Assembly (NCBI GenBank): GCA_963170055.1
Contig: CAUJGJ010000258.1
Location: 1,203,601 to 1,267,600 of the forward strand
Source of the DNA: Halisarca cf. caerulea
Lineage: Eukaryota; Porifera; Demospongiae; Chondrillida; Halisarcidae
Direction: 5' to 3'
DNA: 64,000 nucleotides
Position 1 is the stretch's first letter, and each line of letters begins with the position of its first letter. Of this stretch, positions 1-31,487 are shown piece by piece. The notes under the pieces are model-generated. The model was not told where the DNA came from, did no database searches, and saw nothing but the letters and a program-made list of their open reading frames with translations. A program made the position numbers and the translations under genes.

Positions 1-485
1 GCTTGTGTACAAGGATGTATTGTCACTTTCAACATGTGCTACTCAGTATGGTTATGTCCTTTTCAGACTAGTAGTGTGTATACAGTTGCCCTACCTCAAT
101 AATATAGTACACCTATGCTGGCTTCAGTGGCCATCTGTGTGTGTCCCCACCATCCTGGTCAGGCCTCACTGTATAATATAGGGTGGACCTGATATAGCCA
201 GCTTCTGTTGGCTTGAGGACCCCCCCCCGCTGTTCTGTGCGCATGTTTGTGTGGTGAGATCATCCAATCTAGAGAACATTGTGTACATGTATGTCCTCTG
301 TGACCTGCTGGTATTGTCTGTTCTTACACATACACCTGATCCCAATTGGACCTGGTGTACCTTTGGTTGACTCATTAGTTGTGCCCTTTCTTGTTTATGG
401 ACTACAGCCTCTTTTGGCCATGTAAGGGATGTGGTGGACAGCGTATTAGTCTGTGGATGTACCATGTACAATACATGAGTGCACT

Positions 486-561
486 GCGCACAGTACATGG
501 GTGTACCACACACAGTACATGAGTGTACACACACAGTACATGAGTGTACCACACACAGTAC
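486..561. repeat. Minisatellite, about 21-22 bp unit
   Basis: About four copies of a unit containing cagtacatgagtgtaccaca, with small changes between copies. Confidence 0.8.
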
Positions 562-1075
562 ATATCAATACACATGATACACATAATACTCCATACTACT
601 ATGTATCAGTCACAATTGATGCGTTCGCTCGTAAATTGCATTTATGTGGATTAGTGTAGCTGCAATACCAGTGTGAATTCCATCTCTATTTTGTACGTTG
701 AGTTGTCTTCACAGAGTGTCGATGGTGACATCATAAAAGCTCATCAGTTCTGCATGGCTACAGATGAGTACCTCTAAGCTCTTACTCACTCTAGCACATA
801 AGTGTTGCCTGTCAAATACCCTTTCAAAATTGCAGAAGGTTCAATGGTTGATAAGGAAATTTGCACTCAATTCACTAAAAGTATACTTTTCTGGAATGTC
901 CAACACAGCTTTGCTCTTTCTGACTCCTAGCAACCATTCTTGTGGTATTCTCAAGTACCACTATGCAAGCCCACCCCCACCTCACCTCCCCATCATCTCA
1001 CCCTTCACATTTCACCAACCCTTCCTGCGCCCTACATCTCACTTATTCTACAGAACGTCTTGTGCATATAGTCTC

Positions 1076-1206
<131 letters not shown>

Positions 1207-1342
1207 ACCTATGCACATGTGTGTGTATGATCATGCCAAGGCTAATGTCTATGTGTGGAGGTAAAAACAGGCAATGCTGAATGACTTTAAGAAGTACTAG
1301 GAAAGCAGACCATGATTGTGGCCTAGTATGCCTTATCTCCAG

Positions 1343-1467
1343 GCAACGAAGTTAATGGTGTCTTGTTGCTGGCCTGTGGAAAGCCGGGCAAACGGTCTCC
1401 ACCACACTAGCACCATTCAGCATGCATCGGTTGTGCTGACGACATGCGCCAACAACTGTGTATCTAG
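1343..1467 (+). other. Possible exon, unassigned
   Basis: An open 41-codon stretch lies between a ctccag acceptor and a tctag/gtagcg donor. It ends in phase 2, whereas the next TRAPPC8 exon (1918) needs phase 0. It is therefore either not an exon, an alternative exon, or separated from 1918 by an exon I missed. I recognise no motif. Confidence 0.2.
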
Positions 1468-1736
1468 GTAGCGGTAGATTTCCAGCCAATCCAGACCTAG
1501 TATTATCAATTAATCAACTGTCGGCATAAGATGCTGTGAATGTGTGAAGACTTGTGTGTGTGTATAGTATGTGGGTCTTTGTTCTGCCTCTTTTAGAGTA
1601 AGTGTTGTCTGCACATCTATTGATTACTGCAATCGTGTGTAACAGCGGGTGCTTGTCTGTGATTGTGTGATACTGTCACATAGAAAGTTGTTGTATGTGT
1701 ATGGTGTGTGTGCATGTGTGAATTTGCATTTCTGTA

Positions 1737-1738
<2 letters not shown>

Positions 1739-1801
<63 letters not shown>
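1739..1801. repeat. (TG)n microsatellite
   Basis: Uninterrupted TG tract of about 63 bp, about 115 bp upstream of the 1918 exon. Confidence 0.97.
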
Positions 1802-1803
<2 letters not shown>

Positions 1804-1917
1804 ATGCGTGAGTGTTAGTGTAGTTATTACATTATTATATGTGCACATGTATGTGACCCTTTTTGTGCCAATACTGTGCCTCTCACTAACTTTTGTGGTT
1901 GTGTGTACCTGCTGCAG

Positions 1918-2134
1918 GTGTCAGGGAAGACTGGTACAGGTGCAGACAGCAGCGTCGTCCAGTGGTGTCTCAGTCATCCCTCACAATTAGAGAACAACTT
2001 TGCCACAAGCAGGTCAGCTCAGGCCACTTTAGTGTATTGTACTTACAACCTTGGTAATGCCCACTCGTGGGTACTGCAGTACAAGTTATTCAGACTCATA
2101 TAGGCAGTGTGTGCTATCTGCAGTGTGTGCTGTC

Positions 2135-2188
<54 letters not shown>

Positions 2189-4092
2189 GTGCGTGTGTGC
2201 ATGCGTGTGTGTGTGTATGCATGCATGTGGATTGTGAATGTATGCATGCTATCCCAGACCTTTTGAAAAGACCCTATGTAGCTGCACATGTACTCACACG
2301 TTAGGGATACCATATACAGATGTATGAGGAGGACATTGCAGGTAGCAGGTGCAGTCGATGTTGCAATTTCTGAATAGTGTTGAGCCTCTTAGTAGATAGG
2401 CTAGGTCTGATTAGCTGGAATGCATGTGTCTTGGGCATGATTCTGACCTGAATAGGGTATGTGTGTGTGTTTGTCTATATGCACAGATACTCTATGGCTT
2501 ATGTCAGTCAGAGGTCAACAGGAAGTACACTAATGAAGTGTGTGTGTGGGTAGGTGTGGAATTGCAGACTTGAGACTGTAGAAGTCCTACAAGTGCCCTG
2601 CTGTCTTATTGATAATGAACTAATCCTCTTCCTGGTCAGGCAAGATTATGTAGGTAGTGGCAAAGTTCAAGGTCGACTGCTGCCCCACCTAGTGTACAAG
2701 AGTGTGTGGAAGAGTGGTGCGGATACAAGTGGGAGTTAAAGTGCATGGGAAGAAGTATGGAAGTTGGGATGAGTACTAGGGCAGAGGCTACCATACCTTA
2801 TGTTGGGAAATTCTTGGAACCCAAAATTTATGAATCGTCTCATTTTGGGAGGGGGGCAGAATTTTTTGTGTATGAAATTTTGTGATGTCTACTCTAAACC
2901 GCAATATTCCCATTCTAAAATATTCATGAATGAACCCACGTGCATATTCCACACTTATCAGCCACAAGATTCACAACTGTATTGTATATGAGGAGGAGTT
3001 GAAATGTGAGCTATCATGGGCTTTGGAATGCATGGGATCATCTTGGAGATGCCTTTAAAGGCATCATTTTTCGCAAGTTTGAAATTTGGCTATTTGAGCG
3101 ACCTTCCAAGCAATAGTTAAAATCACATAGTTCCTGTTAAAATAGTAGTTGCCAAAAATTGGACTCACTAATGCTAATTCATTCAACGGATCACTGTTTA
3201 AACACTAATAATTTAGTACCCACTATATTTGGCAATTACAAAACTCTAAATGAGTCCCACTAAAAATAGTGCCCTTAAGGCCTACATAGAGAACTGGAGC
3301 TAGCATAGCAGTTGGTATGAGAACTGTTTAGCAATCAGAAGTAGTCTTGAATGACACAGGATTGACTGTTTGTGTTTAGGCCAGAGCATCCTTCCTGTGC
3401 CAGCCTGCCCTATGGGGACTGGAGTGTGGAATTCTGAGTATAGTGGTGTGGTATGTTTAATGTTGTAGAGGTCTGTGTGAACACAACTCAGTTGTTGGTA
3501 ACTAATTATGCCCCACTGTTATCTGAATACTGTGTTAACGGAATACTGTGTTAACCAAACAGTGTGTGAGTACCTGTCACTAGCTATGCTTTATTCTCTT
3601 CTGGGAACCTCTGTCATGTGTATCTATCAGTCAAAAATGAACTGTTCCAGTGCTTTGTACAGTCACTGTACACTGACATGGCCTTCGGGATAGATTACCG
3701 ATTACAGAGGTTGTTAGAATGCCCAGTGTTTCTTAGTATAGACAAACGTGGTGTGTGCACCTCAGAATAGGGTCAGATTAGAACGAAATGTCGGATTTCT
3801 GAGATGTGGGTTTACAGCGGTTCCACTACATAACACCTCCCATCCTGCTCCAGTTACTCCTGTTAACTGTATGACATCACTGATCACAGTGCAGACACAT
3901 CACTGACAGTGTAGGGTTACTGGTACTAATGGCTGCAGTTTGATTAATGTCAGATGTTTATGTAACTTCCCCCATGTGTGTAGGGCTGTCCACATGCCTG
4001 TCCAATTGATGGTGAGAAATTTATCACAGAATCCAATTACTGTGAGAATTGTGGTAACTGCAGAGCCTTCAGCTAGGTGAGTGACACTTCGT

Positions 4093-4153
<61 letters not shown>

Positions 4154-4172
4154 TGTACAGTGTGTGTGTGTA

Positions 4173-4219
<47 letters not shown>

Positions 4220-4749
4220 TGTACAGTGTGTGTGTGTACAGTGTGTGTGTGCACGCGCGTGTATGTGTGTGGGTGTGGGTGTATGTTTATATTTTGTGTG
4301 ACTATGTGTGGCTATCTTGCCACATGTTGTGACCTAAGTGTGTGGTGTATAGGTTGTGTACACATGCACTGGCTGTTGCCCAGGACTACTCAGGCCTAGC
4401 GTACTTGTGATTGTGATGTTATATTTTATACACAAGACATAGAATATCTATGCTAATATAATATACTATGCTCAATGATGCAATCTTGGTTTCACACTTT
4501 GAATTTGTGGTTTTGTGAGATCAGTCGCCTCAACATTGGAATGCTTTTAGAAGATGATAGCATTTGGCCTATAGGTGTCAAAACAGGCCACTTCCAGTGG
4601 ATGCATGTACAACAGGTGATGTCAGTGAGTGATAGGCTCCAATTTTAGGTCAACCTTTGGCTGACTCTTTTTCACTGGCTGACATGTTCTCCTGGGGCCA
4701 GGCAGCCCCAGGAGAACATGTGTGTGTGTGTGTGTTTGTGTGTTGGTGT

Positions 4750-4803
<54 letters not shown>

Positions 4804-5176
4804 TGTAGTGAATATAATGTTAAAAATTACAGGCAGCCCCAGGAGAACATGCCAGCCAGTGAACATGTCAGCCAGTGAAACAATTAACTATTGTTGATTC
4901 TGACACAATTCTCAAAAGAGAATTGTGTCTGAACCAACAATAGTTGATTGTCAGATTCTGTTCTTGCTTCATAATGGGTTAACCTGCATTGTGAATTTTT
5001 CACAACTGTTAATGTGTGTTGTCCACAATCATTTCAGTACATGGACGTCTTGTCTCTAGTACTTACACAATAGTAGGCCGAGGACTTTCCCACTATTTGT
5101 CCACAAATGTTTCTTCCACCCTATCCTGTGGCATTTTGAATAAATAAATAATTAACATGTGCACTCTCTGTGTGTA

Positions 5177-5239
<63 letters not shown>

Positions 5240-5646
5240 ATGTGTGTGTCTGCCTGTCTGTCTTTCTGCCTGTCTGTGTGTGTGTGTGTATTGTAGTGAA
5301 TATAATGTTAAAAATGGCAGATTCTACCCTATTGATAAATTGCTGTGGCATGCATGATTTGCATACCATACCATGGCTGTCGTAGGACCATACCATGTCC
5401 ATTCACTCCCAAGCCATTGCACATGATTTCTGATACAGCTGGGTATATAGGTGTTGGTATGTAAACATGGTGAAATGTACTTGCGCCAAATCTATGTGGA
5501 ATGTCAACCTGGTGTGAGCGACATCAGAAGCCTGCCAGCTCATTGTAATTAGTATTTGGAATGCCCATCATTAAATTTGTGGACTGTGAAGCCATGTATT
5601 TCGTGGGCATGTATGTGTGTGCCTGCTTAAATGTGCATGTGCATGT

Positions 5647-5679
<33 letters not shown>

Positions 5680-5823
5680 TGCACACGCATGCACGCGTGC
5701 GCACACACACACACACATGCACACGCATGCACGCGCGCACGCACACACACACACACACGCATGCACACGCATGCACACACACACGCGCGCGCGCACGCAC
5801 GCACACACACACACACGCGCATG

Positions 5824-5859
<36 letters not shown>

Positions 5860-5898
5860 TGCACACGCATGCACACGCATGCACACACACACACACAT

Positions 5899-5940
<42 letters not shown>

Positions 5941-5959
5941 ACACGTACACACACACACA

Positions 5960-6000
<41 letters not shown>

Positions 6001-6324
6001 ACACACACTATCATGTATGTTATGGTTGAAGCAACACATGTAGCCTGTCTTATTTCATCATTCCCCAGTGAATCCAAGGACAGCAAAGCCTCTCTGTACC
6101 CAGTTCAGTGGCTGGGACTCACAGACTGGCAGCTGAACATAGCACCCTTTGAGTGTCTAAACATTGAAAGACAAGTATGCTTTGTTGGCCCTAATGTGTT
6201 CGACCTCAGTGGACTGGTTAACGTATACATTGTACGTTTGAGTACCAAAGGTGGACCTCCCATATTCACACCACAAAGCTGCTTGCAAAAATCTTTTGTG
6301 ACAGTATCAACTTGTAAAATTTAA
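1918..6324 (+). CDS. TRAPPC8: TRAPPC8-like protein, C-terminal part (5' end outside or unresolved)
   Basis: Three coding exons join in frame: 1918-2012, 3984-4076 and 6069-6324, with TAA at 6322-6324 (147 residues). The protein is a subunit of the TRAPPIII tethering complex, acting in ER-Golgi traffic and autophagy. The last exon carries a W-L-G motif followed about 20 residues later by [10 protein letters not shown]. This matches the family's C-terminal pattern of a W-G motif, a beta strand, then CFV-x-x-G-V-Y-N-L, as I remember it. The middle exon encodes a beta-rich stretch ([16 protein letters not shown]) like the immunoglobulin-type fold there. Splice signals are ctgcag/gtcagc, gtgtag/gtgagt and ccccag. 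More exons must lie upstream of 1918, but I could not place them. An ATTAAA polyadenylation signal sits at 6507-6512. The family call rests on about 100 informative residues. Confidence 0.8.
2141..2210. repeat. (TG)n microsatellite
   Basis: TG tract that decays into tgcgtg and catgcg units. It lies in the TRAPPC8 intron after exon 1918-2012. Confidence 0.95.
4093..4258. repeat. Compound (TG)n microsatellite with tandem higher-order unit
   Basis: Two long TG blocks, each followed by ttgtgtacag and a second tacag block. The whole arrangement is duplicated in tandem just downstream of the TRAPPC8 donor at 4076/4077. Confidence 0.93.
4683..4851. repeat. 16-bp-stem palindrome next to a (TG)n unit flanked by 21-bp direct repeats
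   Basis: A perfect inverted repeat pairs 4683-4698 with 4705-4720. The stretch 4700-4720 (ggcagccccaggagaa and flanks) recurs exactly at 4831-4851. Between the copies lies a (TG)n tract plus the 27-nt tail at 4801-4827. The arrangement looks like insertion or duplication of a microsatellite-bearing unit. Confidence 0.85.
4880..4949. repeat. Imperfect inverted repeat (hairpin)
   Basis: Arms of about 33 bp (aactattgttgattctgaca and its near complement) flank a loop of about 4 nt. Only a few mismatches separate the arms. Confidence 0.8.
5180..5315. repeat. (TG)n microsatellite with conserved 27-nt tail
   Basis: A TG tract at 5180-5250 is followed by ctgtctgtc repeats and more TG. The 27-nt tail at 5289-5315 is identical to 4801-4827. 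Confidence 0.9.
5649..6008. repeat. Long alternating purine-pyrimidine (CA)n tract with CG and TG steps
   Basis: About 360 bp of almost unbroken alternation (acacac, gcatgcac, gcgcgc). It ends 60 bp before the last TRAPPC8 exon, inside the final intron. Reading frames through it are low-complexity artefacts. Confidence 0.97.
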
Positions 6325-7405
6325 TAGGACACTATCCAAAGATTTATGTTGCATGTGTTTGCGTGTGTTTGGATATTTGTCAATTTTCGGAAATAATTTA
6401 GTACTAATATTTTCTTTGGCAAAATGTTATATATGCATGACATTGTGATTGTATGTGGTGTGTATATGATCATTATTGTCTATAATATCAAGTTATGCAT
6501 GGTTATATTAAAGAAATGTCTGCAGATCTGATGTCAATTTGCATGATCATGCAATCTGTGCTGTGTGTTCTTGTTTATATGTATGTATATATACATGAAA
6601 TGGAATTTAATTAATACATGGTGTTAAGTATATATTATATTTATATCCAATATTATTTGCATCATGGCAAGCACCGGCCTCTATATCTATATGAAATCCG
6701 ACCATCTTGAATCAAATTAAGTGCAGTGTTTATATATATTATATGCGTGCGAGTTGCATGATCATATGCATGTACCTATATATGCCGTATATACTTGCAT
6801 GCATCCTCATGTATGCATTGATCTGCATGACAACCTCCTATAGGCAATCTGCATGGATTAAATATAATCTGACTATATTTTGTTGCATATAATAGACTAT
6901 ATACAGCTGTACGCATAATAATATATGTAACCAGTACGTATAGTATAGAGTGGCTATTATATATACGTGCACATGCATGCAGATTTCAACTGCATATGCA
7001 TGTATATATATGCATGGAGCTCAGTTTCACTGCATCATTTTATATGTGAAAAATTGAAATGAAATATCGAGGATATATAATCATGACATGACTCGAATGT
7101 ATATAAATATATACACGAATTATGATAAATTAATACTATAGTGATCATAAAAAGATTATACACATAGCTGTAACAATAAGAAAGCATCACATATAATACA
7201 GATATCGTGTCCAAAACACACAAGACGACACAGAGTAGTATACACACATTGTCAAACGGATCTGGCCATTAGGAGAAAACCAAGGATCAAAATTCGAACT
7301 TTCAAACGATCGATTTTCCGTCACCTCCTAAAGCTGGACCTGCTCCAACAAGCTGTTACACACACAGAGGTACAGTCACATAGTGATAGCTGTTTTGTGT
7401 AACAG
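6325..7405. other. Intergenic, AT-rich
   Basis: Between the TRAPPC8 stop and the 3' end of the first small gene. It is rich in atatat and tgcatg steps. I see no gene, only a likely ATTAAA polyadenylation signal at 6507. Confidence 0.6.
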
Positions 7406-7786
7406 CTATGATGAGGCGATCAACGGATACTGGAAAGTATGTCCGAGTTTCTCTTCTCTGGGTAAGCTACACACCTCGTGGTCCTCGTCGCACGATAGTT
7501 GACACTCGTCGTCTGCTTCGAGTAGCTGATGTCCGAGCATGGCGAGACGGCTGTTCAGATTTGACCGTTTTTTCTCTAACTCCTTTAGACTCTTCTCCTT
7601 AGCTAGTAAATCGGATTCATTGTTCGTTCTGCAGTTCCAGTACTTCATGGAGCTTTTGATGGCCTGTATTTGCTGCGAAATGGCGTGTTCTTCTTGTAAA
7701 TGACGATCTCGTTCGGACACTAAGACTTCGACTGTCGAAGATCCCTTCGACTTTCTGGATTGGATAAATCTCGAAATAGTCTCCAT
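7406..7786 (-). CDS. Small coiled-coil protein, tandem paralogue A (unknown function)
   Basis: Intronless ORF of 126 residues starting METISRF. The centre (about residues 22-100) is charged and helical with heptad-like spacing and no cysteine-rich domain. It includes ERDRHLQEEHAISQQIQAIK and KSLKELEKKR, with RLAMLGHQLLEADDECQ further on. No signal peptide or membrane segment is visible. A paralogue about 85% identical across the core lies at 9571-9957 in the same orientation, so the frame is under selection. The promoter (TATA-like box 84 bp upstream, kappaB palindrome, CRE-like site) suggests inducible transcription. I do not recognise the family. Confidence 0.75.
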   Translation of the reverse strand: METISRFIQSRKSKGSSTVEVLVSERDRHLQEEHAISQQIQAIKSSMKYWNCRTNNESDLLAKEKSLKELEKKRSNLNSRLAMLGHQLLEADDECQLSCDEDHEVCSLPREEKLGHTFQYPLIASS

Positions 7787-7869
7787 TGCTAACAGTTGAA
7801 ATGTTTGCTGTTCTTAAAGTGCGGTCTTCGCTGAAGCACTGTTTGTGTGAAATCGAAAGGCTTGCGCTC

Positions 7870-7877
7870 TTTAAATA
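7870..7877 (-). promoter_or_regulatory. TATA-like box, small gene A
   Basis: TATTTAAA on the - strand, 84-91 bp upstream of the ATG at 7786. Paralogue B has TATATAAA at nearly the same distance. Confidence 0.6.
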
Positions 7878-7892
7878 GGAACCGCCGCGGAT

Positions 7893-7903
7893 GGGAATTT
7901 CCC
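7893..7903 (-). promoter_or_regulatory. Perfect palindromic NF-kappaB-type site
   Basis: GGGAATTTCCC, an exact match to the kappaB consensus GGGRNWYYCC, 15 bp upstream of the TATA-like box of gene A. The aligned position in gene B keeps only the half-site ATTTCCC (10071-10077). Confidence 0.55.
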
Positions 7904-7916
7904 GACTGCAAGGTGC

Positions 7917-7956
7917 GACGTCATTTACAGGAACGGAAATAGGATATGATGTAATG
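7917..7956 (-). promoter_or_regulatory. CRE/ATF-like site and block shared with paralogue B
   Basis: GACGTCAT at 7917-7924 is followed by a block (acagga...ataggatat...gtaat) that aligns with 10099-10131 upstream of gene B. Conservation of this block between the two promoters supports a regulatory role. Confidence 0.5.
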
Positions 7957-8197
7957 TATTCAGGCCAAGCATCTGATCATAGATTGACCTTCAGCTGAAC
8001 TGAGTGCAGCAAACCTAAATAGTGCTTCCAGGAATCCTTTAGGTCAGCAATTGAGGTATTAACAAAACGAATATTTTACAAACATCACTTATGTACAGGT
8101 GCTAGCTTATTTGCATGGCAAATTGTAACAGTAAGGTTCTGAATCAGACATGAGACATAAACCTACATACTGCAATGCATGAAGCTTATACCTTAAG

Positions 8198-8314
8198 GTT
8201 ACAAATATTAGCGGGTACATTTATTGGCGGGTATAATTGTTAGCGGGCACTTATGTTAGCAAATTTGAGGCTCCTCGCTAATTTCGCTAAAGTTAGTACC
8301 CGCTAACATTTGTA
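8198..8314. mobile_element. Short MITE-like inverted-repeat element
   Basis: About 22-bp terminal inverted repeats (ttacaaatattagcgggtac and near complement) enclose further copies of the gcgggta motif. There is no coding capacity. Confidence 0.55.
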
Positions 8315-8601
8315 GCCTATTCCAGTACCATTGTACACGTGAAGTGCTCCCTATGGTTTTCATAGAAAACAAGTAATTTTCCATTAAAAACTCATGGGGG
8401 CTGCTGCCCCATGCACTCAAATCACTTGCAAAGCATTGAGGTGTGAGTGCACAGCTGAACATTCATACAACATACTGTTTATTGTAACTGGACGATTGTT
8501 TTGAAAACAATTCCTATAACTCATTCCTGCATAAGTTCATACTTCTCTATTGCTATTATATAAATTCTCTATTATTATAAGACTTTTCTTCAAATCCATA
8601 T

Positions 8602-8604
<3 letters not shown>

Positions 8605-8652
<48 letters not shown>

Positions 8653-8673
8653 CACACACACACACACACACAA
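8605..8673. repeat. (CA)n microsatellite
   Basis: CA tract with a single aacac phase slip. Confidence 0.95.
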
Positions 8674-9282
8674 ACACACATGGACGAGTGTTACACACCG
8701 GAAGTCCAAATGAAAACAATAATATTATAGGGATAAAGTTGAATAAACATTAATATGTCCTACGTGTATAACATATACATGTGAACATAATTTATAGTAC
8801 GTACACATACGTGCTCATGCAGAACTGTATAGTCTGGCATAGGTCAGATCCAAACTTGCTTGGCAATTTTCAGGGAATGACTCAGGCAATTGTGAATCAC
8901 GGTGAGAATGGTTTGACTGCATCTATAGCTGGCTGTATATTCGTCAGACTATACATAGCACAACTGTACTATGTACAGCACTATATATATGTAGTGTACA
9001 TGTATGTACCCTATATATAAACTATTGACACATGGTTGCACCATGCATATGGTCACAATCCAATGTAAGTACTACTTGTGCTTTAATTCATGCACATACA
9101 TGCAGCCTATTTTGTTCCAAAAGTTGATCATGACATTGTTCATATCATGGTGCATTATTTTCCCATGCATTTTATTGATCTTGTCAAGCAACTTTCCAAC
9201 CAGAATACAGTCAATATTATTATTATAAAAGTATAAAATGCTACACTAACTGTTACAGGTAGAAATCTGAAAGGATTGAGCC

Positions 9283-9321
9283 ATAGATACTCTATACTTA
9301 CATAGTATAGAGTATCTATGA
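9283..9321. repeat. Perfect 15-bp hairpin
   Basis: catagatactctata and its exact complement tatagagtatctatg are separated by 9 nt. Confidence 0.85.
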
Positions 9322-9570
9322 TTGAGCCAATAAAAACAGACACCATGATCACAAAATGTACAACATATAACGTCACGTCTGTCCAAATCTGAAAGGAGGA
9401 TCCGGACCCAATTAGTGCAATAAAAAATGACAGCACGTACAAATGCACATGCAATTGCAACACAACAACATAGTACAGTAAATACCGCATGTTACACATG
9501 CAAGTTCGAACTTGGGCATAGAAAAAGTATTACACAGTATATATAACACACATGTACAGGCCAGCGTCCG

Positions 9571-9957
9571 CTACGACGTGATCAATGTATATTGGAAAGT
9601 ATGTTCGAGTTTCTCTTCTCTGGGTAAGCTACACGTCTCTTGGTCTTCGTTAGAAGACGAGAGCTGACATTCTTCGTCTGCTTCTAGTAGCTGGTGTCCG
9701 AGCATGGCGAGACGGCAGTTTAAACGTGCCCGTTTCTTTTCCAATTCTTTTAAACTCTTCTCTTTAGCCAGGAAATCGGCCTGGTTGTTCGTTCTGCAGT
9801 TCCAGTACTTCATGGAGCTCTTGATGGCTTGGATCTGCTGCGAAATCGCGTGCTCCTCTTGTAAATGGCGATCTCGTTCTGATACCAATTTCTCCACGGT
9901 CGCTGGTCCCTTAGATTTGGGCCTCTTAGAATGAAGGAGTCTTGAAAAGGCTTCCAT
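9571..9957 (-). CDS. Small coiled-coil protein, tandem paralogue B (unknown function)
   Basis: Intronless ORF of 128 residues. The first ATG is at 9957 (MEAFSRLLHSKRPKSKG); the two codons before it begin with GTG. It shares long identical stretches with paralogue A (SERDRHLQEEHAISQQIQAI, MKYWNCRTNN, AKEKSLKELEKKR, LAMLGHQLLEAD) but has a slightly longer basic N-terminus. The shared ending (CSLPREEKL then HTFQY) argues that both stops are correct. It is predicted soluble and helical. Function and family are unknown to me. Confidence 0.75.
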   Translation of the reverse strand: MEAFSRLLHSKRPKSKGPATVEKLVSERDRHLQEEHAISQQIQAIKSSMKYWNCRTNNQADFLAKEKSLKELEKKRARLNCRLAMLGHQLLEADEECQLSSSNEDQETCSLPREEKLEHTFQYTLITS

Positions 9958-10043
9958 TGTCACTGGTATATACTGACGATCGAATTTTGCACTAGCTTGT
10001 TCTTTATACTTCGCTTTAGCTATAACTCTGTGTGCAGGAGCTG

Positions 10044-10051
10044 TTTATATA
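10044..10051 (-). promoter_or_regulatory. TATA box, small gene B
   Basis: TATATAAA on the - strand, 87-94 bp upstream of the ATG at 9957, matching the spacing in gene A. Confidence 0.6.
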
Positions 10052-10098
10052 CAGTACAAGCACTTCAAACATTTCCCGTCTTAATAATGGCGCGCGCA

Positions 10099-10131
10099 AT
10101 TGACAGGACATATAATAGGATATTACGTAAT
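10099..10131 (-). promoter_or_regulatory. Conserved promoter block with TTACGTAA bZIP palindrome
   Basis: This block aligns with the gene A promoter. It contains TTACGTAA at 10123-10130, a C/EBP or PAR-bZIP type palindrome, where gene A has atgatgtaat. Confidence 0.5.
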
Positions 10132-10822
10132 ATTTTCTAGTCAATACACGCGCTCGCGCCACATCTATGCACGAGCACTTAATTGAACTTCGTATAACTA
10201 GAATATTATTCGAGTTCAAAGTGTCATGCAAGGATTCTCTATAGGAATTCGTCGGAATTACACACAATATTGTCGATCTTCTTATTCCGCATTTATAATG
10301 AGCACATTGACAACATGTGACTTGTAGATCACAAATATGTTCATTACATACAGTAACACTGTCTACTTAGTTAATACATTTACATAATGATTATATTATA
10401 GCATATGTGTACCTGTAATGTGTGTGGTTTGTGCAACAGTGTGTGGGTGTGTTACACAGTTACTATTGTCCTACGAAGTCGAGTAGTTACTGACATGTGC
10501 CCAATGTACCGAGTGAATTGTATGGCGCCGCATGGGATACTGGGGCAGCTCCAGACACAGACACACACTGAGCGTTGGCAGCACACCTGGAGATATGGAG
10601 GGAAAAATGAAGGGATAAAACGCAAGCAACTTAGCTATTGTTCTGTTTGGAGTCATATAAACAGACAGTATGCTCCAACAAAAGGCATGTAGGGAACTTT
10701 TGGTGGTGAATTGTCAGATCCAGTCCCTCATACCACACATTGAGAACACAAATATTTGTGCATATAATATTATACATACATACACATGGCAAGCACGTGC
10801 ATACACACACACACACACACAT

Positions 10823-10871
<49 letters not shown>

Positions 10872-10876
10872 TATTC

Positions 10877-10939
<63 letters not shown>

Positions 10940-10956
10940 GATAACGTAGTGGCTAC
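10132..10956. other. Spacer upstream of gene B
   Basis: No gene is recognised. A 3' terminal exon of the leishmanolysin-EGF gene could lie here, because exon 22 ends at a good donor, but I could not pick one. Two (CA)n tracts fill 10801-10938. Confidence 0.4.
10801..10938. repeat. (CA)n microsatellite pair
   Basis: Two long CA tracts separated by aaacatattcataa, 22 bp beyond the exon 22 donor. Confidence 0.97.
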
Positions 10957-10960
10957 TCAC

Positions 10961-31127
<20,167 letters not shown>

Positions 31128-31487
31128 GCTTTACGTTTCAAACGAGCAAAAAAACTACCTACAAACTACATCAAGGAAGGCAACTAGCCTCGGTAAAACA
31201 AGGCTCTTCTTGGAGCCGGAGCAGAAAGGGGCGTGCACACGATTATTAGTATGAAGCAGCGTCGTGCAGTTGTTTACCATTATGTCAATAATGAATACCG
31301 TATCGTTACTCCCTCGCTTCCTGGCATTGCATAGTGTGTATGTGTTCCATCGTACATGGTAGCATCATGCACATCAATACAGGTGCAGGCACAACTTGCC
31401 CATATGTAGTAATCTCCCTTAGTATTGCTCTTTAGACTAGTCTAATCTCAACCTCAGGCTCCATACTCTGGTCAACTTGAGACAAAA

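Larger units (their letters stand above)
7960..9570. other. Intergenic between paralogues A and B
   Basis: Holds a short inverted-repeat element (8198-8314), a (CA)n tract (8605-8673) and a perfect hairpin (9283-9321). The hydrophobic open frame at 9155-9499 on the - strand runs through that hairpin and looks like AT-rich chance. I see no convincing gene. Confidence 0.55.

Noticed and set aside
1917..2012. Alternative reading of this exon giving [14 protein letters not shown], briefly considered as a cytochrome P450 fragment
   Set aside because: Only the VSGKTG frame joins in phase to the 3984 exon and lines up with the TRAPPC8 tail.
5617..6068. N-terminal part of the open frame that runs into the last TRAPPC8 exon
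   Set aside because: His-Thr/Ala-Cys translation of the (CA)n tract. A ccccag acceptor at 6068 defines the exon start in the right phase.
9155..9499. 114-residue hydrophobic frame on the - strand, possible membrane protein or anchor exon
   Set aside because: Lies in AT-rich spacer, includes both arms of a perfect hairpin, and has no splice signals fitting the mosaic gene.
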